From assembly GCA_025531455.1 (NCBI GenBank), contig JAMYHL010000083.1, forward strand, positions 62,001-126,000: 64,000 nucleotides of DNA, given 5' to 3'. Shown in pieces: positions 32,133 to 44,920 of the stretch (positions are counted from its first letter, which is position 1; each line of letters opens with the position of its first letter). A program made the position numbers and the translations under genes. The notes beneath the pieces are model-generated. The model did not search any database, had not been told where the DNA came from, and saw only the letters and a program-made list of their open reading frames with translations. Source of the DNA: Apiotrichum sp. Y4204. Lineage: Eukaryota > Basidiomycota > Tremellomycetes > Trichosporonales > Trichosporonaceae.

Positions 32133-33875
32133 TCACGCGTGGCACTGCGTGACCTTGACCTCTACAGTCTCCATAGCCTGCTCGGCCCCGCCTCCTGTCC
32201 CACAGCATGTGGTGCGGCAGAAGCACGACGCCTCGACCTTCACGTCCGCAACGGCGAGCGCGAGCTGGAGCTGGGGGCGGACGAGGGCTGCCTCCGCCTC
32301 GCGCCCGAGGCGCGTAAGACACTCGTGGTAGCCGTGCAGAGCCCATACATTGTTCGGGTGGCGGCACGCGCGGGGCAGCGTGTCCTTGAACCCGAGGTCC
32401 TCGGCGTATGCCTCGGCCGCCTCCTCGACCCGCCCCTGCTCGAGCAGGAGGGCAGCGTACGCGTGCCGCGGCGGCTGCATCCATCCCCATGGCTCAGCGT
32501 AGACTAGCGAGTCGCTGCGCTGGATAGCAAGGCGGAGGGCGATAAACGCGGCGTCGTAGTTTTTCCGGCGGTACTCGAGCTCGCCCTCGAGCATGGCGTC
32601 GGCAACGGCCATGATGTCCGTCCATGAGTTCGGGTATTCGAAGCGCGTGGGGAGAATGGCGTCGCGTGCTTTGCGGAAGGCGTCGCGCTCCCCCTCGGCC
32701 TTCGGAATATCGCCAAGGACGGCGTACGCGATCCCCCGTGCGTAGTGCAGCACCGTGGTTGTGACGCAGTAAAACTTCCTGTCCTCTGGGAACTGCAGCG
32801 CAAGGATATCCGCCCAGCGACCGAAGCGCACGAGCACATGTGTGCGGTAGGATTTGAAGCCTTCGAGCCAGTCGGCCATCGGCGGGCTCTCGATACGGTA
32901 CAGCTTCTCCGTGAGGTTCTTCTCCATGCGCTCGACCGTGGCCATCGCGACGCCAAACTGACCATTGAACATGGCTGCGTAGATCGGAAAAGTGTAATCG
33001 TGCAGCCGGTAGAAGGTGTAAAAGTCGGTTGAGCTTCCCAGCGCGGCATACTTCTCGTCCCCGAGGACGGCCTGCTCGTGCGTCGCAATGCACCGCCGGT
33101 AGTCCCCGATAAGGATGTCGATGTGTCCCGGCATGTGATTGAGGTGCCCGCTGTCCGGCACCAGGCCGCGCAGGTGGTCTCCGGCGACGACCGCGGCCTC
33201 GGGTGTGCGGCTCAGCTCCATGAGGTGGATGTAAAAGTGGAGCACGCCGGGGTGGGTCGTGGACCTGGGGTCCGTCATGGCGCGGTCGAGCACCTCCTTG
33301 ATCACGAGCGTCTGGCTGTCCTCGCGCGGCTGGCCCGTCTGCAGGTCCCACAGCTGCCACGGCGCGATGGCCATGAGCGCGTCAGCATACAGCGCCACGA
33401 CGTCGAGGTTGTCCGGAAACTGCGCATACACTCCCGCCATGGCGTCCGCGTACGCCCGGTTCCAGACTTTAAAATCGTCCCCGCGGTCGGCGGGGAAGCG
33501 CGCGGCAATGGCGCTTGACAGGGCGGCTTCGAGCGGCGTGCGAGCCAGCTCGACCGCGCGCGCCGAGGCGAGGTGGGAGGTGTGTAGCGAGCGCTTCAGG
33601 TCCTCCTTGTCGAACAGCTCCCATTCCTTGTTGTAGTTTGGCCCGAGCGCGTACGCAATGCCCCAATACGCCATTGCGCAGTCTGCGTCAAATGACAGCG
33701 CGTACCGGAAACATCGCTCCGCCTCCTCGTGGTGGAACCCGTACGACCAGTTGAGGCCGCGGTTGAACCAGGTCTGCGCGAGCGGCGACGTCGTGCTCAC
33801 GCGCATCTCGTAGGATCCCAGGTCGTACGGGTACGTGTCGGCCGGCGGGGCGGGGAGCGCCATCGAGATGGTCAT
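32133..33875 (-). CDS. TPR-repeat protein
   Basis: Single exon, 580 aa from the ATG at 33875 (MTISMALPAP). The earlier in-frame ATG at 34088 would add a low-complexity stretch that is probably 5' UTR. Helical TPR-like pairs appear throughout: AQTWFNRGLNWSYGFHHEEA and CFRYALSFDADCAMAYWGIA at the N-terminus, then more to HAYAALLLEQGRVEEAAEAY. The opening A-x-x-x-F-N-x-G-L-x-x-x-Y-x-F-x-H-x-E-A pattern is that of a conserved, mostly uncharacterised family of bacterial and fungal TPR proteins of 500-600 residues. TPR scaffolds bind peptides or proteins, and the partner is unknown. A stretch with several cysteines (ASCFCRTTCCG) near the C-terminus lies outside the repeats. Confidence 0.82.
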   Translation of the reverse strand: MTISMALPAPPADTYPYDLGSYEMRVSTTSPLAQTWFNRGLNWSYGFHHEEAERCFRYALSFDADCAMAYWGIAYALGPNYNKEWELFDKEDLKRSLHTSHLASARAVELARTPLEAALSSAIAARFPADRGDDFKVWNRAYADAMAGVYAQFPDNLDVVALYADALMAIAPWQLWDLQTGQPREDSQTLVIKEVLDRAMTDPRSTTHPGVLHFYIHLMELSRTPEAAVVAGDHLRGLVPDSGHLNHMPGHIDILIGDYRRCIATHEQAVLGDEKYAALGSSTDFYTFYRLHDYTFPIYAAMFNGQFGVAMATVERMEKNLTEKLYRIESPPMADWLEGFKSYRTHVLVRFGRWADILALQFPEDRKFYCVTTTVLHYARGIAYAVLGDIPKAEGERDAFRKARDAILPTRFEYPNSWTDIMAVADAMLEGELEYRRKNYDAAFIALRLAIQRSDSLVYAEPWGWMQPPRHAYAALLLEQGRVEEAAEAYAEDLGFKDTLPRACRHPNNVWALHGYHECLTRLGREAEAALVRPQLQLALAVADVKVEASCFCRTTCCGTGGGAEQAMETVEVKVTQCHA

Positions 33876-34372
33876 TGTGGGGAGGTGTGTAGTGTAGAAG
33901 GCAAGTGGGGAGATGGGATGCAATCTCGTGTCTTGGCCGAAACTTGTCGTTTGACGACGAGTGTCTCGGTTCTCGGTCGTTTGTCCCTTTTCGGTCAAAG
34001 CCGCCGCCACCCAAGACAAGAGTTTAGCCGCCGGCTGTCCTGCCGAGCGATTGCATGCATTGCATGTCGCGGAGCTCACGGAGCTCACTCACTGAGGCGC
34101 GGTGCCCATAACGGCATCGCGCGGTGTCCTTGCATTGCATGCAAGGGCGTGGACTAATACTCGACGAGTTGCTGGACGAGTGCCAGGAGTAAGTCGACAG
34201 TCCCAATGCGAGAAAGACTGGGATGCGATTGATAGATATCATTTCGACACATGGAGCCATGCTCGCTGACGCACTCCAGCACATCCTGAATACTGCTAGC
34301 AACCGCACAATAACACATTGTTCATATAAAGTATATACCTGCCGCACAAGAGCACAGCTCCGCGGCAGGCGT
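33876..34372. promoter_or_regulatory. Intergenic, promoter of TPR gene
   Basis: 497 bp. It contains two GCATTGCATG-type motifs, at 34051-34066 and 34130-34145, the second a near-perfect inverted repeat (CCTTGCATTGCATGCAAGG). Confidence 0.45.
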
Positions 34373-36254
34373 CTAGACAAAGAGGGTGGCGGCGAGGGCG
34401 GCGGCGAAGACACCAGCGGCGCTGGCGGCGAGACCACGGGCGCCGCTGCCGCTTCCGGCCTTGGCACCCTCGGCGGTGCCGCTGGCGGAGGCGTCCTTGG
34501 GGGTGCCGGTGGTGGAGCCGCCGGTGGTGCCGGAAGGGGAGGCGGGCTTGTTGCCGTTGGCGGTGCCCGAGGCGGTGTTGGCCGAGTTGCCGGCGGTCGA
34601 ACCTGCGGTAGTGCCGGTGGCGTCGGGAGCAGTCGAAGCGCCAGAGACGGCAGAAGCTGCAGAAGAGCTGTCAACAGACACGTTAGGAGACGTCGTGTTG
34701 CCCTCAGAAGTGATGGCAACAGCGACCGAGCCGTTGGAAACGGCAGGCGCGGCAGAAGCAGCAGTAGCGGACGTACTGGCAGCATCTGCGTTAGAAGAAG
34801 CCGCGGCGGCGGAAGAAACAGCGGGAGGGTTGGCGTTAGCCGAGTTCATGGCGCTGAGCGTGTCCTTGAGGAAGTTGATCGCGGCGGACTGATATCAGCA
34901 GTGCTCCCAAGGTTGTGCTTCATTACGCACCCAGTTGTTCATCTCGCCGTACCAGACCATGACACCGGTCTCGGGGTAGTTGACCTGGGCCTTGGCCTGG
35001 GCGAGACAAGTGCCGAAATCCTTGGGCGTGGGGATCTGGGCTTCGGTGTTGGCGTGCGCGAGCTCGTTCTTGTTCCAGAGCTTGCCGACGGTGATCTTGT
35101 CCATGGGGATGTTGCACTGCTGCGAGATCTGGGCGAGCGAAAGGAAGCCGTTGTTGTCCGAGTGCCACATGGTGTTCTACCGTTAGTGATGAAGACACCG
35201 GTGACCCACAGGGCAAGTGTCCCAGGTGCCCGGGAAGCCGTTGTAGAACTGCATGTTGTACCACGAGATGGTGTCGCCGGCGGTGCCCTGGAGACGGCAG
35301 AAGACGCTGTTGGCGCTGCCGTACTGGTCGCCGTAGATCCAAGCGGTCGGGGTCGACGAGATGGCCTGCGAGGGAAGCTGGTTGCGGAGCTCCTTGTGGA
35401 ACTTGGTGAGCCAGTCGAGCGCAAAGTCGGGGTTGTCCTGGAGCGGCTTGAAGTCTGGGGGTCAGGGGGACGTGTTCAGAGGAGATGCATGAGATGAGAT
35501 TATCAAGCTCGTTCACATCTCTCCACCTTCGAGCTCGCTTCCTGGCGGCACTCACCCTCAAAGTCAATGTCGACACCGTCGACGCCGTTGGTCTTGGCCC
35601 ACGAGGCGAGGCTCTGGGCGACCTGGACGGGGTCCTTCTTGTCGGTGATCACATTGTCGCCGTAGCCGAAGGCCGAGACCATGACGGCGATACCGGCGTT
35701 GTGGTACGAGTCGAGAATCGACTGGCGCTGCGATGCCGAGAGGCCCTCCCACACCTTCGAGGCCTGGGGTCAGCGAGTTGCATGAGCCGCCAAGGATAGA
35801 GAGCTGGGGGTGATCGAAGGCCGGGGTGCGATCACGCCTGAGCACATGCGACGAGCCCGACGCCACGACGCTCATGCATTGTGCACAGCATTTAACACCC
35901 GTCCCCCTCACTCCTACCCGTCCTCCACCCCGACTTACAGTAGTGGCGCCCGAGGTGGTCCAGAAAGCGAGGAGCACGCGGTTGTACGGCGCGACGCTGT
36001 CGGCCGTCGGCCAGTTCGACGAGGTGATCTCGTCTGGACTCGGTCAGATACATCTCCGCCGGCTAGATCAAGGTAGCTTGTCAGCACGCCAACGCACCGT
36101 AAACGTAGAGAGAGTAGTGGGGCGCGCCAAAGCTGACGCCGCGAGGAGCGAGCGCACGGGAGGCGCGGTGGGATCCCGGCTGCACGCGGTGCGAGGCGGC
36201 GTTGGCGGTCGCGCCCAGCGCGAGGGCAGTAAGGAGCGTGGTGGAGAGAAGCAT
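34373..36254 (-). CDS. GPI-anchored GH18 chitinase-like protein
   Basis: Six exons: 36254-36098, 36033-35939, 35763-35556, 35454-35210, 35176-34931 and 34888-34373; 488 aa with all phases agreeing. Residues 1-20 are a signal peptide (MLLSTTLLTALALGATANAA). The GH18 catalytic motif D-G-V-D-I-D-F-E sits at ~146-153, its last Glu being the catalytic acid. Later GH18 strands include GDTISWYNMQFYN and TGVMVWYGEMNNW. From ~residue 330 comes a Ser/Ala/Thr/Gly-rich stalk, then a C-terminal hydrophobic tail ending AAALAATLFV, typical of a GPI signal. It should act at the cell surface on chitin or related N-acetylglucosamine polymers, in wall remodelling or nutrition. The second intron (35764-35938) is long for this locus at 175 nt. 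Confidence 0.9.
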
Positions 36255-37670
36255 GGCGGAGAGACGGAGCGGAAAGGAGTGATGAGAGAAGGAAAGAAAG
36301 GAGAGTCGGAGATGATAAAAGAGAGAGAGAGAGAGAGAGAGTTGTCAAAGCGAGATGGAGATGTCCTGTGTTCATCGAGAGCTTCATCGAGCGGGTTTTT
36401 CAGGGTCTTAGGGCGGGAAAAAAAAGGTGATCAGAACAGAAAACAAGGTTTCTCTGCAAACACAATGTAGAACACAAAAGCAGAAGAACACACAGTATGC
36501 ATTGCATAGCAGCGCAGCGCAGAGAGCAGGATAGAGAACAGAGTTGGACCGCAGTCGTGCAATGCATAGGACGAAAAGGAATAGTAAGAGAGAGTTGGAG
36601 GTGTGGAGCGATCGTTGACCTCGAAGAGCATAAAAAGACTTTGCTCAGTGGCGTCGACGCCACCCACAAAGGAAAAAGTGACCCAGACCCCGCAAACCTT
36701 GTCGTTGTAAACCCCCCGGGGCCGAAGTCTGCTCTCTCTCATGCACACTCGCGTGCGAGAGATGTAGAAGAGATGGCATCTGACAGTCTGGAGCGATGTC
36801 TGATCGTTGTAAGAGCGGATTGGGGGCGTCGCGCAGTGCGTGTTGTTTTTGCCGCGCGTTGCCCACTTTCTACCCATCAACACATCCATTCATCCCCTCT
36901 TTCTTATTTATCGCACTCGCTCCCTGCAGCCCTCCTGTCCATCGAGATCAGGAGAGGAGACATAGGGTTCGACAATGGTCGGGACTGCGGGGACTGATCG
37001 AATTGAGACATCTGGACCGAGGGCATTCCGCTCGATCCTAGCAACCCTCCAAGTGACACTGATGATGTCCTCCTGAGGCTGACGCTGATCCGCTGACACT
37101 GATTTCAGCATCCATGTTGATGTCAATGCAGAACGGAAGGCGATGCCAACGCGCATACTGATGTGACCACTGACCCGAACACCGCGTCTCCTTTCATCAC
37201 CATCTCTCCCCTCCGCGGTACCAGGAATAGCTCCACAAACGCCAACATGCTCACGCAGCTCTGCCCGGATCGAGCCCTCCCTGTGCTCAATTGCATAAGA
37301 TCGGGGGCTCGCAGCCAGCCCCGTGTCCCAATATGCCTGATACGAAACAATCGCGAACTGCTGTTGCTGTTTATTCTCAGAGCTCACGACGCGTGGGTAG
37401 CGCCGTTATACCAAACATATACTACTATGCGCACGCGAGCTGTCTCTGTATTGCGCTTCGCGCAGCCCACAGCATCACTGCGCCGCGGAAGGAACAACCA
37501 CACCGGTCATCTAATGCCCTTGGCGCGCAGGTACCCAAAGAGTATGCAAGACGGTACTACGCTGGTGCGAGGTACAGAGCAGTTGAACTCCTCACACTGC
37601 TTCGAGGCCAGTTATTCTTCATCAGCTACATAAGCGACATGCCCGCATGCCGGCGTGTACATTGTCTAAG
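36255..37670. promoter_or_regulatory. Intergenic, promoter of chitinase-like gene
   Basis: 1,416 bp. Just upstream of the chitinase ATG is a (GA)n tract (36321-36341). ATGCATTGCAT-type motifs occur at 36497 and 36558. The rest shows no supported exon; open frames here lack family character. Confidence 0.4.
36321..36341. repeat. (GA)n microsatellite
   Basis: Uninterrupted GA dinucleotide run about 70 bp upstream of the GH18 start codon, in the probable 5' UTR or core promoter. Confidence 0.9.
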
Positions 37671-38439
37671 CTACAGAGCTACAGAGAGTTTGGCGAGGCA
37701 GTCCTCAAACTCGTCCCAGTGGAACATGAGCATGACGCACCCGGCGTCCGTGAGCTCCGCTGCCATGCGCTCGAGTTCCGGAACGGGGTATGCGCCGAGG
37801 TATCCGATGGTCGGGATGCCTGCGCGGGTGGCGCTCAGCGCGCCGCTGCGCGAGTCCTCGATCGCGACGCACTCAGCCGGCGTCTTGCCCAGCACCGCCA
37901 TCGCGTGGTTGTAGACTGCGGGGTCGGGCTTGCTCGTCGGCTGCGGGAGCGACGTGGCCGCCGAGAAGACGCGGTCGCCAAAGTACTTTTTCTGGCCCAC
38001 CTTTTCGAGACACACGTTGACGCGCCGCAGCGCCGAAGAGCTCACCACCGCGAGCGTGTAGTTCCCAGCGGCTGCGAGGCGGGAGAGCTCCTTGTCGACA
38101 CCCTTGCATGGCTCGAGGTGCCTCCCCAAACGCGAAATCACGATATCCTCCTCCTGCTTGACGTATGCCTCCATCTGGGCAGGCGAGATGGGCACGTTGT
38201 GCTCGCGCGCCACGTTGGTGAGCATCCCGCGAAAGTTCTGCCCCACAAAGTCGCGCTGCAGCGACTCGCCGGTGAACGGCCCGAGGGGGATGCCCAGCTC
38301 GCGCATGATCTGGTTTACGAGCTCGGCACAGCCTGAGAACGCGACATGCTCGGACAGCACGAGCGTGTTATCGCAGTCGAAGAGGAGGGTCGTCTGTGGT
38401 CAGCGGGGTGCTCCTGCCAGCGCTCACTATTGGGGCCAT
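37671..38439 (-). CDS. HAD-superfamily phosphatase
   Basis: Two exons: 38439-38428 (12 nt) and 38393-37671, with a 34-nt intron; 244 aa. Four HAD motifs are visible: motif I LLFDCDNTLV (~8-17, nucleophile Asp and acid/base Asp), motif II Ser in AVVSSSALRR, motif III Lys in SKPDPAVY, and motif IV acidic residues in CVAIEDSRSG. The helical cap between motifs I and II places it with beta-phosphoglucomutase/YieH-like enzymes of subfamily I. The substrate, probably a small phosphorylated metabolite, cannot be read. Without the 12-nt first exon the catalytic motif would be lost, so that exon is required. Confidence 0.88.
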
Positions 38440-38631
38440 GGTGGATGATGGAGAGGATACAACAGTAGTACTCGTCGTCGCTGCTGTTGTTGTTGTTGTC
38501 GCGATGCGCTGGCACATCGGAAAATGACGTCATGACCCCCAGAGTTGTTTCGTTGCTCGAACTCGATATTCCATCGCATCCCCCTCCGATTGTTGCTACC
38601 TCTCTCCTCTCCATCCTCTCCATCTCATCCC
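38440..38631. promoter_or_regulatory. Short divergent promoter with CRE
   Basis: 192 bp shared by the HAD phosphatase (minus) and the aminotransferase (plus). It contains an exact TGACGTCA at 38525-38532, 86 bp from one ATG and about 100 bp from the other. Confidence 0.55.
38525..38532. promoter_or_regulatory. CRE/ATF palindrome TGACGTCA
   Basis: Exact palindrome centred in the divergent promoter of the HAD phosphatase and the aminotransferase. Confidence 0.5.
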
Positions 38632-40250
38632 ATGCCGCTCGACCTCTCGCACCACCTCACGCGCGCGATTCGCGCACAGCCCCCGAGCCCGATGAAGGCG
38701 TACGGCAAGCTCGTCGGCGACCGGCAGCTGCTCTCGCTTGCAGGAGGTGGGAATCGGACGTGTGGACCGGCGGACCGGCGGAAATCAACTGACAGCAGGC
38801 ATGCCGCATCGTGCGTGCTACGGATCCCATGCGTGGCGATGACTTACCCGCAGCGTCCCTCTTTCCGCTCCGTCACGCGGCGTTTACACTCCCCGCTTTC
38901 GAGTCGCTCACGGGGGACATTGCGTCGTGGCGGCTCGGAACCGCGCCAAAGGCGACGGCCCACCTCAAGGCTACGCAGCCCGGCACGGAATCCGACCCGG
39001 GCGGTGTCCTCGATCTGAATGAGGTGCTGCAATACGGCCTGTTTGTGGGATACCCACAGCTGAGCGCCAAACTGGTGGATCTAAATCGCCTCCTGCACGG
39101 CGAGACAGATGCCGACATCTACATCTCGGGCGGGAACACGGACGCGATCAACAAGGTGTTCACCATCTTTGTCGAGCAGGGCGACACCGTCCTCGCCGAG
39201 GAGTTTAGCTTTACCAACTCCCTCACGGCGGCGCGGTCCAAAGGCGCAAACGTCGTCCCCGTAAAGATGGATGAACACGGGATCATCCCGCAGCACCTCG
39301 ACGAGATCCTCACATCGTGGGACACGGCGAACGGCCCAAAGCCCCGTTTGCTGTATACCATCCCCTGCGGGCAGAACCCCACCGGCGCGGTGCTTCCACC
39401 TGAGCGATACGACGCGGTGTATGGACTCGCACAGAAGCATGATCTCTTAATGTGGGTGCCGACAGCAATATCGCGCTGACCGCAGCATCGAGGATGACCC
39501 ATACTTTGCGCTCCAGTACCGCCCATATGGCGACACCCAACCAAAGCCCACTCTCCCACGACCAACAACTCCGGGCGACGACGATCTCGAAGCACTAGCC
39601 GCCGCGACAAACACTTACGCCGGCATCCGCTCCTTTCTCTCGCGGGACGTAGACGGGCGCGTGCTGCGCCTCGACACCTTCTCGAAGCTGTTCGGTCCAG
39701 GGCTGCGCCTCGGTTGGGTCGCCGCGCAGCCCGCCTTTGTCGCAAGTCTCATCCGCACAGGCGAGAGCGCGACCCAAGTCCCATGCAACCTCTCACAGGC
39801 GCTGCTCGCCGCGTACCTCTCCGACGAGCAATGGGGCCTCGGCGGGTGGCTCCGCTGGTCATGGGCCATAAGGGGGGAGTACGAGCGCAAGCGCAATATC
39901 TTCCTCGCGGCCCTGGAGAAGAATGTCTCGCCAGAGCTCGTGAGCACGACGCCGACGCGTGCAGGCATGTTCCAGTGGCTGGTGGTACATGTGGAGAAGC
40001 ACCCGCGATACAGGGAGAATGCAGAGGAGCTGACCGACGAGCTTGCGACAAAGCTCATCGACGCTGGGGTGCTCCTCATGCCCGCCCGTCTGTTCAGAGT
40101 TCCGGGGAGCGACGCGTCGCTCGCGGCGTTCCGCGCCACGGTGGGTGGTTTGCTTATCGGGACTGACAGCAGTTTGCCGGCGATACAGAAACGATTGAGA
40201 AGGCGCTCGAGGTGTTTGGCCGGACCGTCACCGCGTGGTTTGAGGCCTAG
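38632..40250 (+). CDS. PLP aminotransferase, class I (Aro8/2-aminoadipate type)
   Basis: Five exons: 38632-38746, 38799-38810 (a 12-nt micro-exon), 38854-39451, 39486-40140 and 40173-40250; 485 aa. Splicing through the micro-exon restores the family motif SLAGGMPHPSLFPL. Other marks: SGGNTDAINKVF (cofactor phosphate site), PCGQNPTGAVLPPERY, IIEDDPYFALQYRP (Asp that binds the PLP nitrogen), and the Schiff-base lysine in DTFSKLFGPGLRLGW (~308). This is the fold-type I group that includes yeast Aro8 and kynurenine/2-aminoadipate aminotransferases, which exchange amino groups between aromatic or 2-aminoadipate substrates and 2-oxoglutarate. No targeting sequence is seen. Likely cytosolic; the exact substrate is not certain. 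Confidence 0.9.
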
Positions 40251-42464
40251 AGATGGGCGAGTCTGGCCGTCTTGGCGGGAGCATGCGGGCGGGTGAGGAG
40301 CCAGCTATCAACGAGCTAGCTGTCAGCTGGTGTCTGTCGCCGGCGCCCCATGACTAGGGACCTTCGACACGGCGAGCGCCAAGAGTCTACGACTCCGTCC
40401 ACAGCCGCTGTCAAACAGTTGGCACAAGACACACCGCTGTTGCTACGACGCGCAGTGCAGGCAGAAAACTGGTGTGCTGTCGCGCTCGCGCTTTCCGGGC
40501 ATTGCTGCGCAACTTGAGCTACCCTTCTTCGCGTGCATTCAGAAGTCAAGTAGGACCTGCATCGCACATTATACCTACCACTCGTACTCTCGTGTTTCGT
40601 CCATTCTCGTCTCTTGACACTGTTCACGTCCTGCGCTCATTGACATGCCTACACGTGCTCACCTGGTGCATCTCTCTGACTGCAATGTGTGCTGCTCACA
40701 ACCCTCCCCTCCAGCACCGACACACTACGTCTGGCTCGACTCCCGCCGTACCTCCTGCACATCTTGAACAATTTGAACATGGCGACATGGCTCTCAAGTC
40801 GGATCTCGCAGAGGACACCCCCAGGGGCGATGTCCACTTTCTATTCGTCGTCTTCGAGTTGCGTGTCATACAAGACGTCGCCCCCACCCTCCCCCACCCC
40901 ACACCGTCTAGCACCGCATCCCCACGACGCGCTCGGCCAGAGGTGGGACGATGGGCGCATCTGCACCTCAGCCAACAGCTGTTGATACACCTTGCCTCCG
41001 CCTCACTAACCCCACAACAGCGACCAATGACAGTTCGTGCCGGCGTATCACTGACCCCAACGATTGCTCTCATCGCCTCCTGTTTTATCTTGACACGCGC
41101 ACGCACTCCATGCTCGCCTGTTGACGGTCATCTCTAGCGAACAGTGGTCATTGTTCCCTCGTCGCTACCTCGCCTCTTTGTCGGCCATTTGGGCATCTAT
41201 GGGCTCAACACGAGATACCCGCCATCATTGCGATCAAACTTGCGCATCGACTTGCTACCCGATGGCAGCAAGCCGTGTCTAAAGCGCCCCATCATGACGC
41301 ACAACAGATCCACTTCCTCGAGGCTATCGACTTGGTCTTTTGTATTGATGTTGGGGATTCTTCTGACGATATCGGCAAAGGATGCGTTCACAAACTTGAC
41401 TATTGTCCAGCGTCTTCGGCTAATTTCAGCGTGCACACAACGTAGGAGACTGAACAACCGTCCTTGTGAGCTGCGCTACTTTCAACTTGCAAGGGGCAAA
41501 GCACGGAATATACAAACTTACTCCGGATCATCCAACCTGTTCAGCGTTTCGACGCAGAGAGCAGGGGCACCAAACGCAGCACGGCGGCCGCGCAATGTCC
41601 GGGATGATTGTACATCTTATTCGGAGGACGTGCAACGGACTCAGGCTCATGTATTCCTCCGCCCGTCGCCCGTTCCTCGCGTTTGGACGTCAGTCTGTGT
41701 CCCACACTGGCGCACGCTGCCCGGTCTCTGAGATCGAAAGTGCCGACTACCCCAGTCCTCATTCGTAGAGGGTGAAGACCCTCCCTCTACATGAGCCCGT
41801 GCGCGTGCTCAGCCTACCGCGATGTCTCCGTCCGCCGCCACGAACGTGAACAAAGGGCGACGCACACAGGCGGAAGCACAGCTGCGACCGGGTACGCACT
41901 CGACCTGGGAGCCCGTCCTCGGCTTGCGGTGCCCTCGCCTGTCCCGGCTTATCCTATGGTAGGGCGGCCCCATTTCCGTCCTCCGTCCCGCCGCTATCCT
42001 TGCTTTGAGCCCATGACCTGCCTGTGCGCATCTAATGCCCTACTCCGCCGCCCGAGCTCCCCTTCAGCCACCACTCTTCCTATACTTCCACCTCCATGCG
42101 TGCACGGACGTGTCGCTGTCTGGTTTCACTGTCTAATCGGGACTCGCCCATATCTATACTTTTGTGTTGTCGCCGCGCACATTAGTCGAGCTCGCACGCG
42201 CTCGCCGTCAAGTCCTCGCGACACACGCGGCATGGAAGCGGGACCGCCGTGCTGCTATATAATGCATCTCGGCAGTTGGAAAGACCCCACTGTCCACACT
42301 CTCTTGAGAACAGCACCGAGAGTTTCACAGCCTGAGCCTCCCCGCCTGGACCAGACAAGCGACCACCCCGTACCCGCACGCGTACCCCGTAACATTGCCG
42401 CCCTTAAGACTGCCCCGCTTGATCGAGTCCTTCCCTAGCCCCTGATTGTATCCTCTCACCCACA
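40251..42464. promoter_or_regulatory. Long intergenic region upstream of GPR1/FUN34/YaaH-type gene
   Basis: 2,214 bp with no supported exon. A TATA-like GCTATATAATGC lies near 42253. Long upstream regions are common for carbon-regulated transporters, but I see no named operator. Several open frames (e.g. around 40700-41100 and 41150-41730) have no family character. Confidence 0.4.
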
Positions 42465-43191
42465 ATGACCGTCCTCGACACCCCATACTCCCGACCGGCC
42501 CCCGCCAACCCCGGTCCTCTCGGTGAGAACGCGCCTGGCGCAGAGGCAGACCATCTCCCCTCGCTCGGCTGACCACCGCCGCAGGATACTTTTCGCTCGC
42601 GACGACGACTCTCCTTGTCGGCCTCATGGTCTTTGGCGTGCGCGGCCTGAACAGCGTACAAATGCTCGTCGGTCAGGCTGCCGGTGTCGGCGGCCTCGGC
42701 ATGCTCATCTCGGGTTTCTGGCACCACCACCAGGGTTTGACGTTTGGCGCCACCGCGTTCGGTATGTACGGCCTCTTCTATATCTCGTTTGCGGTCATTC
42801 TGTACCCCGAGTCGGGTGTTGTCCTTGCATATCCCGACGGCAGCGACTACAACAATGCGCTCGGCCTGTACCTCCTCATGTGGTTCCTCCTCTCGATCAT
42901 CATGTGGCCTGCCTGCTGGCGCATCAACGTTGGTCTCACTGTTCTGTGTGCGTAGTGCACGAGCTATAGTCTTGTCCAACTCCCTAACTCTTCAAGTCAC
43001 CTTTGTCTGGCTCTATTCCCTCTTTCTCGCACTCGGCTATGACGGGCAACAAGAACCTGACCAACACGGGCGCCGCATTCGGCATGTGTGTCGGCGGGTG
43101 GTCGTTCATCCTCGGCATGGAGCTGCTGTACGCCGCCGATGACTGCGTCTTCCAGATCCCCAACCCCAGCCTTGCGCGAAAGAGGAACTAG
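42465..43191 (+). CDS. GPR1/FUN34/YaaH (Ato) family transporter, apparent frameshift
   Basis: Exons 42465-42522, 42585-42947 and 42997-43191. The protein begins MTVLDTPYSRPAPANPGPLG and has the family's helices: GYFSLATTTLLVGLMVFGVR, then AAGVGGLGMLISGFW and ATAFGMYGLFYISFA. The family's NPxG-like start is present as NPGPLGYFSLA. These are plasma-membrane acetate or ammonia exporters/importers with six helices (yeast Ady2/Ato). In exon 3 the frame changes near 43040: FVWLYSLFLALGY is in one frame, TGNKNLTNTGAAFGMCVGG in another. Loss of two bases or gain of one (or a sequencing error) explains this. A 49-nt GT-AG intron (GTCTGG...CAAG) is formally possible but would delete conserved residues. 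About 205 aa if continuous. Confidence 0.8.
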
Positions 43192-43568
43192 GTGGAAGCT
43201 CCATCGCCCCATTGTCAATCTAGACAGACGATTATAATCTCACAGTCAACCCAACTGAAGCACAATAGAAAGGCGCACCAGCTGGGCGGTCAGATGCCTG
43301 CGCTGTAAGTCTGAAGTAGCCGTAGTAGTATCCTGCAGTTATGCATACCTGTCATCATTCACATATGCTTGGCATTCTGAATGTGCATGTTCTTGTGGGA
43401 CTGATGTTGTCAACATCGAGAACAGTTCTCGGTGGTCGTGACGTCACTCATCGCGGCTGGAGCCAGAAAATATCCATCTGATCGAGCCCGACATGTCTCT
43501 CTGTCTTGCTCTCTCTTTCTCTCTCTCTCTCTCTGTGCTGCAATCACCACATCCCCATCTCTATCCCA
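43192..43568. promoter_or_regulatory. Intergenic, promoter of proline iminopeptidase
   Basis: 377 bp with an exact TGACGTCA at 43439-43446 and a (CT)n tract at 43508-43532 upstream of the ATG at 43569. Confidence 0.5.
43439..43446. promoter_or_regulatory. CRE/ATF palindrome TGACGTCA
   Basis: Exact palindrome 123-130 bp upstream of the iminopeptidase ATG. Confidence 0.5.

Positions 43569-44920
<1,352 letters not shown>

Noticed and set aside
33876..34088. 71-codon N-terminal extension of the TPR protein
   Set aside because: Low-complexity, not TPR-like, and the ATG at 33875 directly precedes the conserved start.
36908..37387. 159-codon minus-strand frame upstream of the HAD gene
   Set aside because: No recognisable motif, poor start context and no splice continuation.
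40472..41731. Two open frames in the long gap before the transporter
   Set aside because: No splice pattern, domain or codon bias supports them; residues are Ser/Arg/Pro-rich as expected for random GC-rich frames.
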